Assembly: GCF_000381265.1 (NCBI RefSeq)
Contig: NZ_KB906254.1
Location: 416,600-480,599 of the forward strand
Source: Curvibacter lanceolatus ATCC 14669
Lineage (GTDB): Bacteria; Pseudomonadota; Gammaproteobacteria; Burkholderiales; Burkholderiaceae_C
Direction of reading: 5' to 3'
DNA length: 64,000 nt
Both the position numbers and the translations under genes were made by a program. The notes beneath the pieces were generated by a model. The model was not told the DNA's origin and did no database searches. It worked only from the letters and a program-made list of their open reading frames with translations. Positions within the stretch are counted from its first letter, which is position 1. Each line of letters begins with the position of its first letter. Below are positions 28,371-36,998 of the stretch, in pieces.

Positions 28371-29162
28371 GGCATGAGGAAATGGACCCCTGGCCAAAGC
28401 AGTTCACCCGCCCTGGCTGGTGGCGTGATGGCGCAGGCCATCGGTCGCCTGGGCGAACAGGGCTTTGCGGCCGACCTGTTGCCCGCATTGACCCCCTTGT
28501 TGCCGGCGGCCTCGTGGTCGGTGTACCGCACCGGGCTGGCGTGCCAGCCGGCCTTGTTCATGTCGGCCAGCCATGGCGTGCCCGATACCACCCAGGCCTG
28601 TTGGCATGCCTACCTGGCGGGCCCCTATGTGCGCGACCGCAGCCTGCACACCGAGGCCGAAGGGGAAAGCGAGGGCGCATCAGCGCCCTTGCAGCTGTGC
28701 CACATCACGGCGCGCGAGGTGCCGCAAGACCACCGCGCCTGCGTGTACGAGGCCCATGGCGTGGCCGAGCGGGTGTCCATCGTCGAGGCCGAGGGGCCCG
28801 AGAGCCTCTTTGCCGTGAACTTCTACCGCCACCAGCACCAGCGGCCCTTCAGCGATGCCCAGTTGGGCGACTTCGAAGCCTGGTCACCGGCCTTGCTGGC
28901 CCTGGTGCGCAAGCACCTGCAGGTGAGCCCGCCGGCAGCGCCCCCAGTGCAGCCGGCCTGGCGCGAGCGCCTGCAGGCCTTGCACCCAGGCCTGACCGAG
29001 CGCGAGCTGGATGTGTGCGAGCGGCTGCTGCGCGGCTACACGCAAGACGGCGTGGCCGCCGACCTGGGCTTGAGCCTGCCCACCGTCAAGACCTACCGCA
29101 ACCGCGCCTTTGCCCGCCTGGGCATCCACTTTCGCAACGAGCTGTTCGCCCGCGTGATGTGA
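28365..29162 (+). CDS. LuxR family transcriptional regulator
   Basis: 265 residues from 28365 (or 262 from ATG 28374). The C-terminal 60 residues are a LuxR helix-turn-helix: LTERELDVCERLLRGYTQDGVAADLGLSLPTVKTYRNRAF. The first 190 residues are a sensor of unknown type. Divergent to the DUF3237/Bug operon, which it probably controls; the inverted repeat at 28351 is the natural operator candidate. Confidence 0.85.
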   Translation: MTGMRKWTPGQSSSPALAGGVMAQAIGRLGEQGFAADLLPALTPLLPAASWSVYRTGLACQPALFMSASHGVPDTTQACWHAYLAGPYVRDRSLHTEAEGESEGASAPLQLCHITAREVPQDHRACVYEAHGVAERVSIVEAEGPESLFAVNFYRHQHQRPFSDAQLGDFEAWSPALLALVRKHLQVSPPAAPPVQPAWRERLQALHPGLTERELDVCERLLRGYTQDGVAADLGLSLPTVKTYRNRAFARLGIHFRNELFARVM

Positions 29163-29178
29163 GCGCTGGGCAGGGGTG

Positions 29179-29776
29179 TCAAACCCAGCCCAGGGCCCCC
29201 AGCAGTGCCCCGGCCGCCAGCAGCCACAGCAGGTGGATGCGGGTGCGCCAGACCAGCAAGGCCGCCACCGCGCTCAGGGCCCACAGGGCGCCATCGTGGC
29301 GCGGGTCGCCGCTGGCGCTGCCCAGGGTCCAGGCGGTGGCCAGCAGCAGGCCGATCACCAGGGGGGGCCATGCCCTGTTTGAAGGCCCGGATGGCGCGGT
29401 GCTCCTGGTACTGGGCCGCCCAACGGGTGGCCAGCCAGGTCAGCACGGTGCTGGGCACCAGCATGCCCAACATGGTGGCGGCCATGCCCAGCAGGCCCAG
29501 CGTGGCGGCATGGGCACTGAGGCCGGTGTTGCCGGCGGCGTTCAGCCCCACGTTCCAACCCATCAGGCCCACAAACAGCACGTTGGGGCCAGGGGCGGCC
29601 TGGGCAATCGCGATCGAGGCGTTGAACTGGGCCTCGGTCAGCCAATGTTGCTCCAGCACCAGGTAGCGGTGCATGTCGGGCACCAGGCTGATGGCGCCGC
29701 CCACGGCCAGCAGGGACAGCGAGGCGTAATGCAGCAGCAGCTGCAGCCATTGAAGGGCTTCGAAGTGCAGGCTCAT
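29179..29776 (-). pseudogene. chrA: Chromate transporter second half, frameshifted at a G7 run
   Basis: From ATG 29776 the product is a ChrA domain with membrane helices (LLLHYASLSLLAVGGAISLVP, AQAAPGPNVLFVGLMGWNVG). After about residue 138 the frame is lost at a run of seven G at 29361-29367. Removing one base restores a normal ChrA C-terminus (LVIGLLLATAWTLGSASGD onward) ending at TGA 29179, giving about 198 residues. As written the gene is broken; a sequencing error is likely. Its ATG overlaps the stop of the first ChrA gene by 4 bases. Confidence 0.85.
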
Positions 29777-30369
29777 GGGGCGATCTTCCGCCAGGTCAGG
29801 GCACAGGCCAGCAGGCCCAGCCCAGGCACCACCCAGCCCAAGGGCAGGTGCAGCCAGCCCACCAGGGCAAAGCAGGCGGCGGCCAGCAGGGCGCACAGGG
29901 GCCGACCCAGCGGGTGCTTCTTGAGGGGGCCGGCCAGCTTCAAGGCCGCGGCCGCGATCAGCCCGGCCGCCACGGCGGCCATGCCGCGCAGGGCACCTGC
30001 TACCTGGGGGTGCTGAGCGTAGTGCCCGTACAGCGTGGCCAGGGCCAGCACGATCAGGGTCGGAAAGGCCAGCATGCCCGACAGCGCCGCCACGGCGCCA
30101 CGCCAGCCGAAGTAGCGCTCACCCAGCATCACCGACAGGTTGACCACGTTGGGGCCGGGCATGATCTGCGCCACGGCCCATTCCTCGACAAACTCTTCGT
30201 TCGTCATCCATTGCTTTTTCTCGACCAGCTCGCGCTGCACCACCGCCAGCACGCCCCCAAAGCCCTGCAGGGCCAGGATGCTGAACGAGAAAAACAGGTC
30301 GCTGGGGGAGCGGGGGCAGGGCCGGGCCCCGGTCGCAGCGTCTTCGGGGGGGGGGGAAGGCATGGGCAT
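29773..30369 (-). CDS. chrA: Chromate transporter first half (short-chain CHR family)
   Basis: 198 residues from ATG 30369 (or 196 from ATG 30363). ILALQGFGGVLAVVQRELVEKKQWMTNEEFVEEWAVAQIMPGPNVVN is the ChrA motif with about five membrane helices. Short-chain ChrA proteins work as a pair encoded in tandem, as here. They export chromate, or import it in other cases. Codons 5 to 8 contain eleven consecutive C on the coding strand (SPPP), an unusually long homopolymer. Confidence 0.9.
   Translation of the reverse strand: MPMPSPPPEDAATGARPCPRSPSDLFFSFSILALQGFGGVLAVVQRELVEKKQWMTNEEFVEEWAVAQIMPGPNVVNLSVMLGERYFGWRGAVAALSGMLAFPTLIVLALATLYGHYAQHPQVAGALRGMAAVAAGLIAAAALKLAGPLKKHPLGRPLCALLAAACFALVGWLHLPLGWVVPGLGLLACALTWRKIAP
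30346..30356. repeat. Homopolymer run of eleven G in chrA
   Basis: Eleven consecutive G on the plus strand, inside the first codons of the first chrA gene. The downstream frame is open at this length; a one-base change would shift the gene out of frame. Confidence 0.85.
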
Positions 30370-30433
30370 CACCGGATTATCGCCAGCTTGACCTGGGGCA
30401 AGACTGGTCAAACCCGATGTCTGCCCTGCCGAT

Positions 30434-32575
30434 TCAATACACCGGGTGGTGCTTTTCGATGGCTGCACGGGTGGCCGCGTCGATGGCGAAGCCCGCGCCA
30501 TGGCGCCGGGCCAGCTCATCGGCGCGCTGCAGGAAGGCAGCCACACCCATGCCATAGATGAATTGCATGGCGCCCCCGGTCCAGCCCGGAAAGCCGATGC
30601 CGAAGATCGAGCCAATGTTGGCGTCATGCACGCTGGTGAGCACGCCTTCGGCCAGGCAGCGTGCCGTCTCGATGGCCTGGCGGTACAGCAGGCGGTCTTT
30701 CACGTCCTGCAAATCCCAGGCGTGGCCGGGCTTTTCGAACAGGGGGCGCAGCTCGGGCCACAGCTGCTTTTTCTGGCCGGCCGGGTAGTCGTAGAAGCCG
30801 CCACCGCCGGCGCGGCCCGGGCGATTCAGCTCTTTGACCATGCGCTCGACCAGCAGCTCACCGGCGCCCGCGTGGTAGCTTTGCCCGGCCGCCGCCAGGT
30901 CGGCACGGGTCTGGTCGAGCACGTGCACGCTGAGTGTGAGGGCGGTTTCATCGAGCACCGCCAGCGGGCCCACCGGCATGCCCGCCTGCATGGCCGCGTT
31001 CTCGATCACCGGGGCTGGAATGCCTTCGCCCAGCATGGCCGCGCCCTCCATCACATAGGTGCCGAAGGTGCGGCTGGTGTAGAAGCCGCGCGAATCGTTG
31101 ACCACGATGGGCAGCTTGCCCAAGGCCTGCACGTAGTCGAAGGCGCGGGCCACGGTGTCGTCGCTGGTCTGGCGACCCCGGATGATCTCGACCAGCTTCA
31201 TCTTGTCGACCGGGCTGAAGAAGTGGATGCCCACAAAGCGCTCGGCCTGGGCGCTGGCCTGGGCCAGGCCGCTGATGGGCAGGGTCGAGGTGTTGCTGGC
31301 AAAAAAGCCGCCCGGTGCCAACTGGGGCTCGGCCTCGCGGGTGACGCGGGCCTTGAGCTCGCGGTTCTCGAACACCGCTTCGATGATCAGGTCGCAGCCG
31401 TGCAGGTCGCTCGCCTGGTCGGTGGTGTGGATGCGCGCCAGCAGGGCCTGCTGGTCGGCCGGGCTGATGCGGCCCTTGTCCACCCGCGGCTGGGTGATGC
31501 GCTGGCTGTAGGCCTTCCCGGCCTCGGCCTGCTCGACGCTGATGTCTTTCAGCACCGTGGCGATGCCGCGGCTGGCCTGGGCGTAGGCAATGCCCGCGCC
31601 CATCATGCCGGCGCCCAGAATGCCCACCTTCTGGGGCTTGTAGCGCGCCGCCGTGCCCGGGCGCGACTGGCCGCTCTTGATCGCGTTCATGTTGTGGAAG
31701 AACGTGTTGATCATGTTCTTGGCCACGGGGCTGGTGATCAGGCGGGCCAGGTAACGGCTTTCGATGCGCAGCGCGGTGTCGAAGTCGACCTGGGCGCCTT
31801 CGACCATGGCCGCCAGCGCGGCCTCGGGCGCCGGGTACAGGCCGCGGGTGGTCTTCTTGAGCATGGCGGGCGCCACGGTCAGGGCGCTGGCGATCTTGGG
31901 GTTGGCCGGGGTGCCGCCGGGCATTTTGTAGTTCTTGTCGTCCCAGGGCTGGCGCGACTCGGGGTGGGCCGCGATCCAGGCCAGGGCGGCAGGGCGCAGT
32001 TGCTCGGCGCTGCCCACCAGCTCATGCACCAGGCCCAGCTCCAGGGCTTCGCGCGGGTTGAACAGCCGGGCTTCGAGGATGTAGGGCTGGGCCCCCATCA
32101 GGCCCAGCAGGCGCGTCATCTTGGTGATGCCGCTGGCGCCCGGGATCAGGCCCAGCGTGACCTCGGGCAGGCCGAACTGGATCTTGGGGTTGTCCACGGC
32201 CACGCGGTGATGGCCGATCAGGGCCACCTCCCAGCCGCCGCCCAGGGCCGCGCCATTGAGGCAGCTGACCACCGGAATGCCCAGGGTCTCGAGGGTGCGG
32301 AAGTTCTTCTTGGTCTGCTCGATGTCGGCAAACACGCGGCTGGCATCTTCGGGCTGCAGGCGCATGGTGGCCTTCAGGTCGGCACCGGCAAAAAAGGTGG
32401 TCTTGGCCGAGGCCAGCACCAGGCCCTTGAGCTGGGCCCGGTCGGCCAGCACGCGCTGGGTGACGGTGCTCAGGTCTTGTTGCCAGGCCAGGCACATGGT
32501 GTTGACGGCCGAGCCGGTCTCGTCAAAGGTGAGGGTGGCGATGCCGTCGGCAAGTTCGTAGCGGATGGTTTTCAA
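30434..32575 (-). CDS. fadJ: Fatty acid oxidation multifunctional protein (enoyl-CoA hydratase / 3-hydroxyacyl-CoA dehydrogenase)
   Basis: 713 residues from TTG 32575 (reading LKTIRYELADGIATL) with a GGAG ribosome site 8 bases upstream; the frame extends further but without support. The N-terminal 200 residues are a crotonase (AALGGGWEVALIGHHRVAV, FGLPEVTLGLIPGASG). The NAD site VGILGAGMMGAGIA lies at about residue 317 and HFFSPVDKMKLVEIIRG follows. It performs the second and third steps of beta-oxidation and is paired with the thiolase gene upstream. FadB-like naming is equally possible. Confidence 0.92.
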   Translation of the reverse strand: MKTIRYELADGIATLTFDETGSAVNTMCLAWQQDLSTVTQRVLADRAQLKGLVLASAKTTFFAGADLKATMRLQPEDASRVFADIEQTKKNFRTLETLGIPVVSCLNGAALGGGWEVALIGHHRVAVDNPKIQFGLPEVTLGLIPGASGITKMTRLLGLMGAQPYILEARLFNPREALELGLVHELVGSAEQLRPAALAWIAAHPESRQPWDDKNYKMPGGTPANPKIASALTVAPAMLKKTTRGLYPAPEAALAAMVEGAQVDFDTALRIESRYLARLITSPVAKNMINTFFHNMNAIKSGQSRPGTAARYKPQKVGILGAGMMGAGIAYAQASRGIATVLKDISVEQAEAGKAYSQRITQPRVDKGRISPADQQALLARIHTTDQASDLHGCDLIIEAVFENRELKARVTREAEPQLAPGGFFASNTSTLPISGLAQASAQAERFVGIHFFSPVDKMKLVEIIRGRQTSDDTVARAFDYVQALGKLPIVVNDSRGFYTSRTFGTYVMEGAAMLGEGIPAPVIENAAMQAGMPVGPLAVLDETALTLSVHVLDQTRADLAAAGQSYHAGAGELLVERMVKELNRPGRAGGGGFYDYPAGQKKQLWPELRPLFEKPGHAWDLQDVKDRLLYRQAIETARCLAEGVLTSVHDANIGSIFGIGFPGWTGGAMQFIYGMGVAAFLQRADELARRHGAGFAIDAATRAAIEKHHPVY

Positions 32576-32630
32576 GGCCGTGTCTCCGTCGGGGTGTTCT
32601 GGGGGTGAATGCAGAGGAAGGGGCTGTGCT

Positions 32631-33836
32631 TCACAGCCGCTCGACGATGGTGGCAATACCCATGCCGCCGCCCACGCACAGCGTGGCCAGGCCGTAGCGC
32701 AGCTGGCGCCGGTGCAGCTCGTCGATCAGGGTGCCCAGGATCATGGCGCCCGTGGCCCCCAGCGGGTGACCCAGGGCGATGGCGCCGCCATTCACATTCA
32801 CCTTGTCGTGCGGCACGCCCAACTCTTTCATGAAGCGCATGGGCACGGCGGCAAAGGCCTCGTTGACCTCGAACAGGTCGATTTGCCCGATGTTCAGCCC
32901 CGCGCGGGCCAGCGCCTTCAGGGTGGCCGGCACGGGGCCGGTCAGCATGATGGTGGGGTCGGCGCCACTGAGCGCCGTGGCCACGATGCGGGCGCGCGGT
33001 GTCAGGCCATGCTGGCGGGCGGCCTGCTCGGAGCCGATCAGCACCGCCGCGGCCCCGTCGACAATGCCCGAGGCATTGCCGGCGTGGTGCACATGGTGGA
33101 TGCGTTCGACCTGGGGGTAGCGCTGCAGCGCCACCGCGTCAAAGCCCATGGCGCCCAGTTGCTCGAACGAGGGCTTGAGGCCGGCCAGGCCTTCGAGCGT
33201 GGTGTGGGGCTTGATGAATTCGTCTTCTTCGAGGATCACCTGGTCCAGAAAGTCGCGCACCGGCACCACCGAACGCGAGAAGTAGCCGGCGGCCCGTGCC
33301 GCGGTGGCGCGGCGCTGCGATTCGAGGGCAAAGGCGTCGACATCGGCGCGGCTGAAGCCGTCCAGCGTGGCGATCAGGTCGGCTCCGATGCCCTGCGGCA
33401 CGAACAGGGTGGCCGAGTTGGTCTCGGGGTCTTGCGCCCAGGCGCCGCCGTCCGAGCCGATGGGCACCCGGCTCATGCTCTCCACCCCGCCGGCCACCAC
33501 CAGGTCTTCCCAGCCAGAGCGCACTTTTTGCGCCGCCAGGTTGACCGCCTCCAGGCCCGAGGCGCAGAAGCGGTTCACCTGCACACCGGCACAGCGGAAA
33601 TCCCAGCCGGCTTTCAGCGCGGCCACCTTGGGCAGCACCGAGCCCTGTTCGCCGATGGGTGACACGATGCCCATCACCACGTCGTCGACCAGGGCGGTGT
33701 CAAAGCCGTTGCGCGACTGCAGATCGTTGAGCAGGCCGGCCAGCAGGTTCACCGGCTTGACTTCGTGCAGGCTGCCGTCTTTCTTGCCTTTGCCGCGCGG
33801 CGTGCGGATGGCGTCGAACACATAGGCTTCGGTCAT
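32631..33836 (-). CDS. fadI: Acetyl-CoA C-acyltransferase (3-ketoacyl-CoA thiolase)
   Basis: 401 residues. Active-site Cys in [13 protein letters not shown] (about 92), His in [16 protein letters not shown] and second Cys in [10 protein letters not shown] near the C-terminus. It cleaves 3-ketoacyl-CoA to acetyl-CoA and a shortened acyl-CoA. First gene of the operon with the multifunctional protein, 55 bases before it. Its upstream region carries an AGCA-N2-TGCT palindrome shared with the acyl-CoA dehydrogenase gene. Confidence 0.94.
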   Translation of the reverse strand: MTEAYVFDAIRTPRGKGKKDGSLHEVKPVNLLAGLLNDLQSRNGFDTALVDDVVMGIVSPIGEQGSVLPKVAALKAGWDFRCAGVQVNRFCASGLEAVNLAAQKVRSGWEDLVVAGGVESMSRVPIGSDGGAWAQDPETNSATLFVPQGIGADLIATLDGFSRADVDAFALESQRRATAARAAGYFSRSVVPVRDFLDQVILEEDEFIKPHTTLEGLAGLKPSFEQLGAMGFDAVALQRYPQVERIHHVHHAGNASGIVDGAAAVLIGSEQAARQHGLTPRARIVATALSGADPTIMLTGPVPATLKALARAGLNIGQIDLFEVNEAFAAVPMRFMKELGVPHDKVNVNGGAIALGHPLGATGAMILGTLIDELHRRQLRYGLATLCVGGGMGIATIVERL

Positions 33837-33923
33837 GGCTTGTCTCCAGGGGCTGGGCTGCCGGCGGGCACAGGCCTGCGGCAGCCGAATGGGTGATTGG
33901 ACCCATCAGTATATTTTTTACCA

Positions 33924-33933
33924 AGCAAGTGCT
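33924..33933. promoter_or_regulatory. Candidate operator upstream of the thiolase operon
   Basis: AGCAAGTGCT, a palindrome of AGCA and TGCT around two bases, about 90 bases before the thiolase start and just upstream of a TATACT -10-like box (33908-33913 on the minus strand). Matches the motif at 34373. Confidence 0.45.
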
Positions 33934-34012
33934 CTGTAAAAATGGAGACAAAGCAAAAGTCCGTGGCGGGACGGGCGCCGTGGCGGCGCAGTCGCTGTCG
34001 CTGTCGTTGGGA

Positions 34013-34246
34013 TCAGGCGAACACGTCGAGCTGGCTGCCCAGCATGCCGGTGGCGCTGCCCACGGTCAGCAGTCCGGCTGCGGCGGCCGTGGGCATGCTG
34101 TAGAGCAGCGCCACCGTGGCCGCCCCCTTCACCAGGGCCGGCACGTCCACGCTGTTGGGCACCCCCAAGGCGTGCGCCACCTGGGAGATGGGCTTCTCCA
34201 GGACGTTGACGGCAACGTTCAGTGCGATGGCGTTGGTGACGTTCAA
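34013..34246 (-). CDS. Small hydrophobic protein, unknown
   Basis: 77 residues from TTG 34246 with a GGAG upstream. The middle (VPALVKGAATVALLYSMPTAAAAGLLTVGS) could span the membrane. It sits between the thiolase and acyl-CoA dehydrogenase promoters. No family recognised; could be spurious. Confidence 0.4.
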   Translation of the reverse strand: MNVTNAIALNVAVNVLEKPISQVAHALGVPNSVDVPALVKGAATVALLYSMPTAAAAGLLTVGSATGMLGSQLDVFA

Positions 34247-34370
34247 GCGGGGCTCCAGGCAGGGTTGTGAAGTGGCTTACCGGGTTTTCGGCAGCGGCGC
34301 AGGTAACTGAAGCGTGAACCTTGTAAAGACGGCGTATGGATTCAGGCCTTGCTTCACGGCATAATTTTAC

Positions 34371-34384
34371 AAAGCAGCTGCTTT
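34371..34384. promoter_or_regulatory. Candidate operator upstream of acyl-CoA dehydrogenase
   Basis: AAAGCAGCTGCTTT, a perfect 14-bp palindrome about 38 bases before the acyl-CoA dehydrogenase start. Its core AGCAGCTGCT shares AGCA-N2-TGCT with the element before the thiolase operon. Confidence 0.5.
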
Positions 34385-34421
34385 TCATAAATGGGCGCCA
34401 CGCCCGACAGGAGACACCACC

Positions 34422-35585
34422 ATGATTGCGCGCACCTTGTTCAGTCCCGACCACGAGACCTTCCGCGACAGTTTTCGGCGCTTTTGCAAGCAGGAGATCG
34501 AACCCTTTCACGCCGACTGGGAAGAGCAGGGCTATGTGGACCGCGAGGTCTGGCGCAAGGCGGGTGAGAACGGCTTTTTGTGCATGACCCTGCCCGAGCA
34601 ATACGGCGGGGCCGGGGCCGACCGCCTGTACTCGGTGGCGCAGATGGAAGAACTGTCGGGCGGCGGCTTCAGTGGCATCGGTTTTGGCCTGCACAACGAG
34701 ATCGTGGCCCCCTACATCCTGCATTACGGCACCGAGGCGCAGAAGCAGCACTACCTGCCGCGCATGGCCAGCGGCGAGCTGGTGGGCGCCATCGCCATGA
34801 GCGAGCCGGGTGCCGGCAGCGACCTGCAAGGCGTGAAGACCACGGCCTTGCTGCAGCCCGATGGCAGCTACCTGCTCAATGGCAGCAAGACCTTCATCAC
34901 CAACGGCTGGCATGCCGATCTGGTGATCGTGGTGGCCAAGACCGACCCTGCCGCGGGCGCCAAGGGCACCAGCCTGCTGCTGGTGGAGCGCGGCATGCCG
35001 GGCTTCGAGAAGGGCAAGCGCCTGAAAAAGCTCGGCATGAAGGCGCAGGACACCTCTGAGCTGTTCTTCGACAACGTGCGTGTGCCGGCCGAGAACGTGC
35101 TGGGCGGTGCCGCGCAACTCAACCGGGGTTTCATCTGCCTGATGGAGCAACTGCCCTGGGAGCGCCTGCAGATCGCCATCGGCGCCGTGGCCGCGGGCCA
35201 GGCGGCCATCGACTGGACCCTGGCCTATGTGAAAGAGCGCAAGGTCTTCGGCCAGCCCGTGGCCAGCTACCAGAACACCCGCTACACCCTGGCTGAACTG
35301 CAGACCGAGATCCAGGTGGCCCGCGTCTTCGTCGACAAGTGCATCGAACTGCTGCAGGCCGGCCAGCTCGACACCGCCACCGCCAGCATGGCCAAGTACT
35401 GGTGCTCGGACCTGCAATGCAAGGTGATGGACGAGTGCGTGCAACTGCACGGCGGCTACGGCTACATGTGGGAATACCCCATCACCCGCGCCTACGCCGA
35501 CGCGCGCGTGCAGCGCATCTATGGCGGCACCAACGAGATCATGAAAGAGGTGATCACCCGGGCGATGGGGATCGGCGGGCGCTGA
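34422..35585 (+). CDS. Acyl-CoA dehydrogenase
   Basis: 387 residues, normal length. IAMSEPGAGSDLQGVKTTA binds FAD/substrate, the catalytic base Glu lies in IYGGTNEIMKEV near the C-terminus and GGYGYMWEYPITRAYADARV is typical. It oxidises acyl-CoA to trans-2-enoyl-CoA, the first step of beta-oxidation, feeding the divergent thiolase/multifunctional operon. Clear GACAGGAGACACC ribosome site. Substrate chain length cannot be told. Confidence 0.93.
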   Translation: MIARTLFSPDHETFRDSFRRFCKQEIEPFHADWEEQGYVDREVWRKAGENGFLCMTLPEQYGGAGADRLYSVAQMEELSGGGFSGIGFGLHNEIVAPYILHYGTEAQKQHYLPRMASGELVGAIAMSEPGAGSDLQGVKTTALLQPDGSYLLNGSKTFITNGWHADLVIVVAKTDPAAGAKGTSLLLVERGMPGFEKGKRLKKLGMKAQDTSELFFDNVRVPAENVLGGAAQLNRGFICLMEQLPWERLQIAIGAVAAGQAAIDWTLAYVKERKVFGQPVASYQNTRYTLAELQTEIQVARVFVDKCIELLQAGQLDTATASMAKYWCSDLQCKVMDECVQLHGGYGYMWEYPITRAYADARVQRIYGGTNEIMKEVITRAMGIGGR

Positions 35586-35635
35586 AGGGTTGGGGCGGGC
35601 ACTCGTTCAATTGAACCCTTGCAGTGAGGTCTGAT

Positions 35636-35890
35636 ATGGAGTGGGATGTTGTTGATGTGAAGCCGATTGCCCCTCTTGCCCTTCGCGTACAGTTTGCGGA
35701 CGGAACAGTAGGCAAAGTGCAGTTTGAGCCGAGCCACCTGACAGGTGTTTTTTCCATCCTCCGGGACCCCATCATTTTTCAGCAAGCGTATATATCCGAC
35801 GGGGCGGTGGCCTGGCCGGGCGATCTGGATTTGGCGCCTGATGCGATGTACACGGCGATCAAGGCTCAAGGTGAATGGGTGTTGCGCTGA
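35636..35890 (+). CDS. DUF2442 domain protein
   Basis: 84 residues from ATG 35636, GAGG upstream. VVDVKPIAPLALRVQFADGTVGKVQFEPSHLTGVF and DLDLAPDAMYTAI match DUF2442. It stands alone downstream of an acyl-CoA dehydrogenase; no DUF4160 partner is seen. Lower GC than its neighbours suggests acquisition. Confidence 0.8.
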   Translation: MEWDVVDVKPIAPLALRVQFADGTVGKVQFEPSHLTGVFSILRDPIIFQQAYISDGAVAWPGDLDLAPDAMYTAIKAQGEWVLR

Positions 35891-36014
35891 ACGCGTTTTT
35901 CCTTGATCTTCATCAGTGACCGCTCAAGCCCCTGGCCTACCTTGACAATTCGCAAGGGCAGGGCGCCTGCAGGCGCCGACAGTGGGTGCATCCACTACAA
36001 GAAAGGGTGTTCCC

Positions 36015-36140
36015 ATGAAGGCTTTCACTGACCTGATTTCGACCGACTATGGCCTGATGAGCCTGGGCGGCATTGTGTTCATGCTGGGCATGGGCGTGTT
36101 CTTTTTGCGCCTGTTTCTGAACAAGATCAAGGGGTCTTGA
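36015..36140 (+). CDS. DUF3149 mini membrane protein
   Basis: 41 residues: a short polar start (MKAFTDLISTDYGLMS), one membrane helix (LGGIVFMLGMGVFFLRLFL) and a basic tail. This is the DUF3149 pattern, common in betaproteobacteria and of unknown function. The last 14 bases overlap the convergent ABC ATPase gene. Confidence 0.85.
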   Translation: MKAFTDLISTDYGLMSLGGIVFMLGMGVFFLRLFLNKIKGS

Positions 36141-36798
36141 GCGCGTCCAGATCGATGTGGGCGGCCAGCGGCACCCCGCGCGGCGGCACGTAGGCGGCCA
36201 GGACCCAGGCCCGGTCGGCGGGCGCCTGGGCCTGTTGCCGCAGGTGCTCCAGCAGAAAGTCGATCGATCCCTTGTCCAGCGCGGCAAACGGGTCGTCCAA
36301 CAGCATCAGCTTGGCCCCGCTGGCCAGCACGCCGGCCAGCGCCACCTTGCGGCGGGTGCCGGTGGACAGCATGTACAAGGCCTTGTCGCGGTGCGGCGTC
36401 AGGTCCAGGCCCTCGATCATCCGGGCCAGCAAGGCGCTGTCGAAGCGCGGGTGCTGTTGTTGCAGCCGGGCAAAGCAGTCGGCCGGGTAGAGCGGGTCGT
36501 GTGCCGGGCCGCGCAGATCGCACCAGGCCACCTCCGCTGCCCAAGCCGCGTGGGCAGGGTTCAGGCTTGTCGGCCCGGTGTTCAGGGCCAGCGTCCCAGA
36601 TTGGGGGCGCAACTCTCCGGCCAGCAGGCGCAGCAAAGTGGTTTTGCCACGGCTTTCGTCGCCACCCACCCAGGTCACCCCGGGGGGCAAGCTGGCGCTG
36701 AAGCCTTGCAGCACGGGCACGGCGGCTTGGCCCTTGTGGGGCGGGTATTCAAAGCAGAGCTGCTCAATCTGCAGCACGGGCGAGGGTGTGAGGGCCAT
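36127..36798 (-). CDS. ABC ATPase, CcmA-like, with altered catalytic residue
   Basis: 223 residues from ATG 36798. Walker A is GGDESRGKTT, the signature is LSTGTRRKVALAG and Walker B is LMLLDDPFAALD, in which the catalytic Glu of the usual LLDEP is Asp. Most similar in style to CcmA-type single-domain ATPases. No permease gene is adjacent. The Asp could mean slow or no ATP hydrolysis, or adapted use. A longer start at 36909 has no support. Confidence 0.8.
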   Translation of the reverse strand: MALTPSPVLQIEQLCFEYPPHKGQAAVPVLQGFSASLPPGVTWVGGDESRGKTTLLRLLAGELRPQSGTLALNTGPTSLNPAHAAWAAEVAWCDLRGPAHDPLYPADCFARLQQQHPRFDSALLARMIEGLDLTPHRDKALYMLSTGTRRKVALAGVLASGAKLMLLDDPFAALDKGSIDFLLEHLRQQAQAPADRAWVLAAYVPPRGVPLAAHIDLDALKTP

Positions 36799-36998
36799 GG
36801 TGGGGCTAGGGCTGAAATGAAAGCACAAGGGCAGGGCCACGACCGGGGTGGGTTGGTGGGGTTGATCGGTTGCGGGATCGGCGCACCCGGCGGCAGCGCC
36901 TATGATCATCGCATCAACTGGCGGGCGTTTTGCGCGTCCGCCGACCCGTTTCCGGGGTGCTTTCCTCGCCTGTCTGCCTGCCTCCCTTGTCTTTTCCC

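Noticed and set aside
28382..30016. 544-codon plus-strand frame across LuxR and chrA
   Set aside because: Different frame from the LuxR gene and antisense to chrA; Arg/Pro/Gly-rich, no family features.
30446..32608. 720-codon open frame on the plus strand opposite fadJ
   Set aside because: Antisense shadow of the multifunctional beta-oxidation gene; no motif, repetitive composition.
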